From Tubiluchus corallicola (Eukaryota; Priapulida; Priapulimorpha; Priapulimorphida; Tubiluchidae), in NCBI GenBank assembly GCA_030141605.1, contig JAQGDQ010000033.1, positions 609,093 to 673,092 of the forward strand: a DNA stretch of 64,000 nucleotides, given 5' to 3'. The position numbers were made by a program, and so were the translations under genes. The notes under the pieces were generated by a model. It was not told the origin of the DNA. It did no database searches and saw only the letters and a list, made by a program, of their open reading frames with translations. This document shows, piece after piece, positions 52,980 through 64,000 of the stretch; the first letter of the stretch is position 1, and every line of letters starts with the position of its first letter.

Positions 52980-53560
52980 ACCTTTTTGGCTTTAAAGTTA
53001 AACATTCACAATGTTTCTTCTTTTGACCATTATGTGCTTCAGTAGGCAGACTGCATGATTTTTTTCCCTCTCCAAATTTCAGCCATTTCAAGCATTCTTT
53101 GTCAGTTACTCCTTGCCAAGGGACTTTGCTTCTTATCTGTGTGTAAAATTCACAGCTTAATATTATATGCTCTGCAGTTTCAAGATCTTTACCACATTTA
53201 CAAAGTCTTTTCTATGCAGTAATCTACTTTCCAAGCATACAAGTTATTTCCCAACACTTCTAATGCACAAATTCTGCACCCCATGTATTGTTAATCCAGG
53301 GTTTAAATGATTTTTGCAATACAATACAATAGGGTTCAATGCTGTATCTTTCTATTGTCGAACATTTACTTAACTTTTCATTCCACATTTTTAATCCCGC
53401 CAAACGAACGTTGATGTCAACGTATTTGAAAAAATGACATAAGCTGGTATATGCTGGGCATCTTGAATGCTGTGTGAAGGTACTCGTTGCAAAATTTCTA
53501 GCCTGCTTAGGAGTTCTGTTATTCTAATTTTGTGTTTAACTTTATCTAGAAATTAGCCAT
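52980..53560 (-). mobile_element. LINE 3' relic (RNase H-bearing type)
   Basis: Minus-strand translation gives LCKCGKDLETAEHIILSCEF and downstream WLKFGEGK, the Cys-rich C-terminal signature CxCGxxxETAEHIL of Jockey/I/R1-type elements. Upstream (53400-53545) LLSRLEILQRVPSHS and IPAYVIF fit the adjoining linker. Stops interrupt the frame. It is intergenic, downstream of TMEM59. Confidence 0.65.
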
Positions 53561-54627
53561 TCGATCAATTACGATCAAGTTTAAGGCGGTTACATTGCTT
53601 TAATCTACAGGATTACACCTTAAAATGTGTAATTAACAAACATTAAGTAAATAATCAACTTGCAGATTTTTGTTGATTTTTACATACGCATGTGAACTTG
53701 CCAGCACTTAGTAGGTGCTGGGCTAATTACTTAGTTTATAGAGTTCACTCTATAAGTTAAAAAGTTTCTGAAGCACTTGGCGGAATAAGTGTTTATATTG
53801 TGCGGAGAGAGAGAGACTTGGCTTTTGCTTTAAGTTAGGAATAATTATACGAATAACATGGTATGAAAATTTTATAAGGGCACATTAACTGCTAGTGATC
53901 ATTTTATTTTGACAATACAGAAGCTGCAGACATTTTAAATGTTAAAATCTAGAATCACCTATTAACAAGGAACAATAGCAACAACAGTTTAATACTATGA
54001 TAAACTGCACTGACATAAACAGGTGCTGCTAAATTTAGTGAGTGTAATGCAAGAGATCACGAAAGTGATTATTCAACATGTTAATACAAATTTACCATTG
54101 AAATAAAATGTCACTTATTTGTTTGACCATCAATTTAAATTACAAAATGCCACCAGTACAGTAATTTTTAGCAATGATTGTATAACCACACAAAACAAAC
54201 TGCAACAAATTTCTAACAAAAAGTTTATTTACACTAACACCACCAGGACAAAAAGAACTCTGTATGACATCACCAAATTTTCCGAGTTAATTACAAATTA
54301 CGCAATTAAGTTCTGCATTTCAAAAAGCTACATCTTAAATTTTATAAGAAATAACAGGTAATGGTAATAATAAATACAACAAAACTATAACACAGTGGCA
54401 TGAAAAATGGACATATGGACCTAAGCAATACTTTATCACTCGCTTAAAGAAATAAAAGTAAAAGCTGTGGCCATGCACTACTTTTACAGTCAGTTTTAGA
54501 GATTAATACAAAATCTTGGTAACTTTGGTAAATTTCTTAAGGAAAAAATAAAAGAAAAATTAATATAATCGCTGATTTTCAAATGAACAACTGAAACAAT
54601 CATCTCTAAATACCCATTTTGAATTAT
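53561..54627. other. TMEM59 3' UTR and downstream region
   Basis: The minus-strand 3' UTR starts at 54627. A candidate polyadenylation signal AATAAA (TTTATT on the plus strand) lies at 54224-54229, giving a 3' UTR of about 400 nt. The plus-strand 80-codon frame at 54119-54361 is AT-rich and unsupported. Confidence 0.45.
54224..54229 (-). terminator. Candidate poly(A) signal of TMEM59
   Basis: Canonical AATAAA hexamer on the minus strand, about 400 nt after the TMEM59 stop codon. The cleavage site is not determined. Confidence 0.4.
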
Positions 54628-60861
<6,234 letters not shown>

Positions 60862-61395
60862 CTAAAATGTTACATAAAAATAAAGCAAATAAAGTAAACA
60901 TTAATTATTCTTGCAGCATACTATAACATATGCAAGGTATCACAAAGCACTGCATCTCATCGCAACAGAGGTTCGAAATTTTGGCTCACGTAAGCATTTT
61001 CAAGTATTTGTTCCTGTGACCGAAATCTTTTATTTCATGACTAAAATCAAAAGCGTTCTCGTTCTATCGAAGAATGACATATGTTAAAGATAAAAGCATT
61101 GGGTCAACTAGGCATCTTTTTTGATTTCCGCGCCAAAAAAGATGCCTAGTTGACCCAATGCTTTTATCTTTAACATATGTCATTCTTCGATAGAACGAGA
61201 ACGCTTTTGATTTTAGTCATGAAATAAAAGATTTCGGTCACAGGAACAAATACTTGAAAATGCTTACGTGAGCCAAAATTTCGAACCTCTGTTGCGATGA
61301 GATGCAGTGCTTTGTGATACCTTGCATATGTTATAGTATGCTGCAAGAATAATTAATGTTTACTTTATTTGCTTTATTTTTATGTAACATTTTAG

Positions 61396-63730
<2,335 letters not shown>

Positions 63731-64000
63731 GTGGTGTCATTTTATTAAATAGTTCCCAGAACTAATCAATTTATTTCATTCTTAAAACATTTGAAACTCC
63801 AAGTGTTGTTTATAGTTCTAAGTAATTAGTTATGTGTAATGTTAATGCCTTTATTAATTTTAAATGTAGGACAAATCAGGTGTCTCGGGTAGTTGAGCTT
63901 ATTTTAATATTTTAGATAAATATTAGAAAGTTTCAAAAGAAGAAATGCGATAAGCTCCTTGTGTAATTAGTAAAGTCAATTTGAAGTTGCGATCATTTCA

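Overview
The window comes from an intron-rich, AT-rich animal genome; the lineage below Metazoa cannot be fixed from sequence alone. The evidence is spliced genes with GT-AG (and one GC-AG) introns of about 0.1-2 kb, two recognisable animal-specific genes, and a dense load of eukaryotic repeats (LINEs, a 5S rRNA-derived SINE, small inverted-repeat DNA transposons, long microsatellites). Nothing looks bacterial or viral.

Positions 3053-42905 (minus strand) hold an apparently complete coding region for the orthologue of LYST (lysosomal trafficking regulator, the Chediak-Higashi protein). Forty-three coding exons were placed by hand. They join in a phase-consistent way into an uninterrupted frame of 11,076 nt (3,691 codons plus stop), close to the roughly 3,800 residues of the vertebrate protein. 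Domain order is canonical: long alpha-helical N-terminal region, concanavalin A-like module, helical region with a long Ser/Thr/Asn-rich linker, PH-like domain, BEACH domain, WD40 repeats. The introns carry mobile-element debris: TTAA-flanked MITEs, two CAGTA-ended DNA transposons, a THAP-domain fossil, a tRNA-like SINE, a foldback element, and (GA)n, (TTA)n and (ATC)n tracts.

Positions 42906-54627 are intergenic and repeat-rich. The largest item is a decayed minus-strand LINE (about 45.5-50.15 kb) with a PHD/coiled-coil first part, endonuclease and reverse transcriptase remnants. Its RT region is interrupted by a TTAA-flanked MITE and by a 5S rRNA-derived SINE with a recognisable target-site duplication. 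A CAGTA-ended transposon (inverted relative to a copy inside LYST) and a second LINE relic follow.

Positions 54628-60861 (minus strand) hold seven exons of a TMEM59 orthologue (Golgi/endolysosomal type I membrane protein), complete at the C-terminus but lacking the signal-peptide exon. The gene runs into a near-perfect giant palindrome: about 58,247-61,122 is repeated in inverted orientation at 61,135-64,000 around a 12-bp spacer, so three TMEM59 exons reappear on the plus strand. The arms appear identical apart from their (GA)n/(G)n tracts. This is either a very young head-to-head duplication or, more likely, a fold-back artefact of library construction or assembly, and it is the main thing to check.

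LYST and TMEM59 both act on endolysosomal or Golgi membrane traffic, but they are separate, independently spliced genes. Nothing in the sequence indicates co-regulation.
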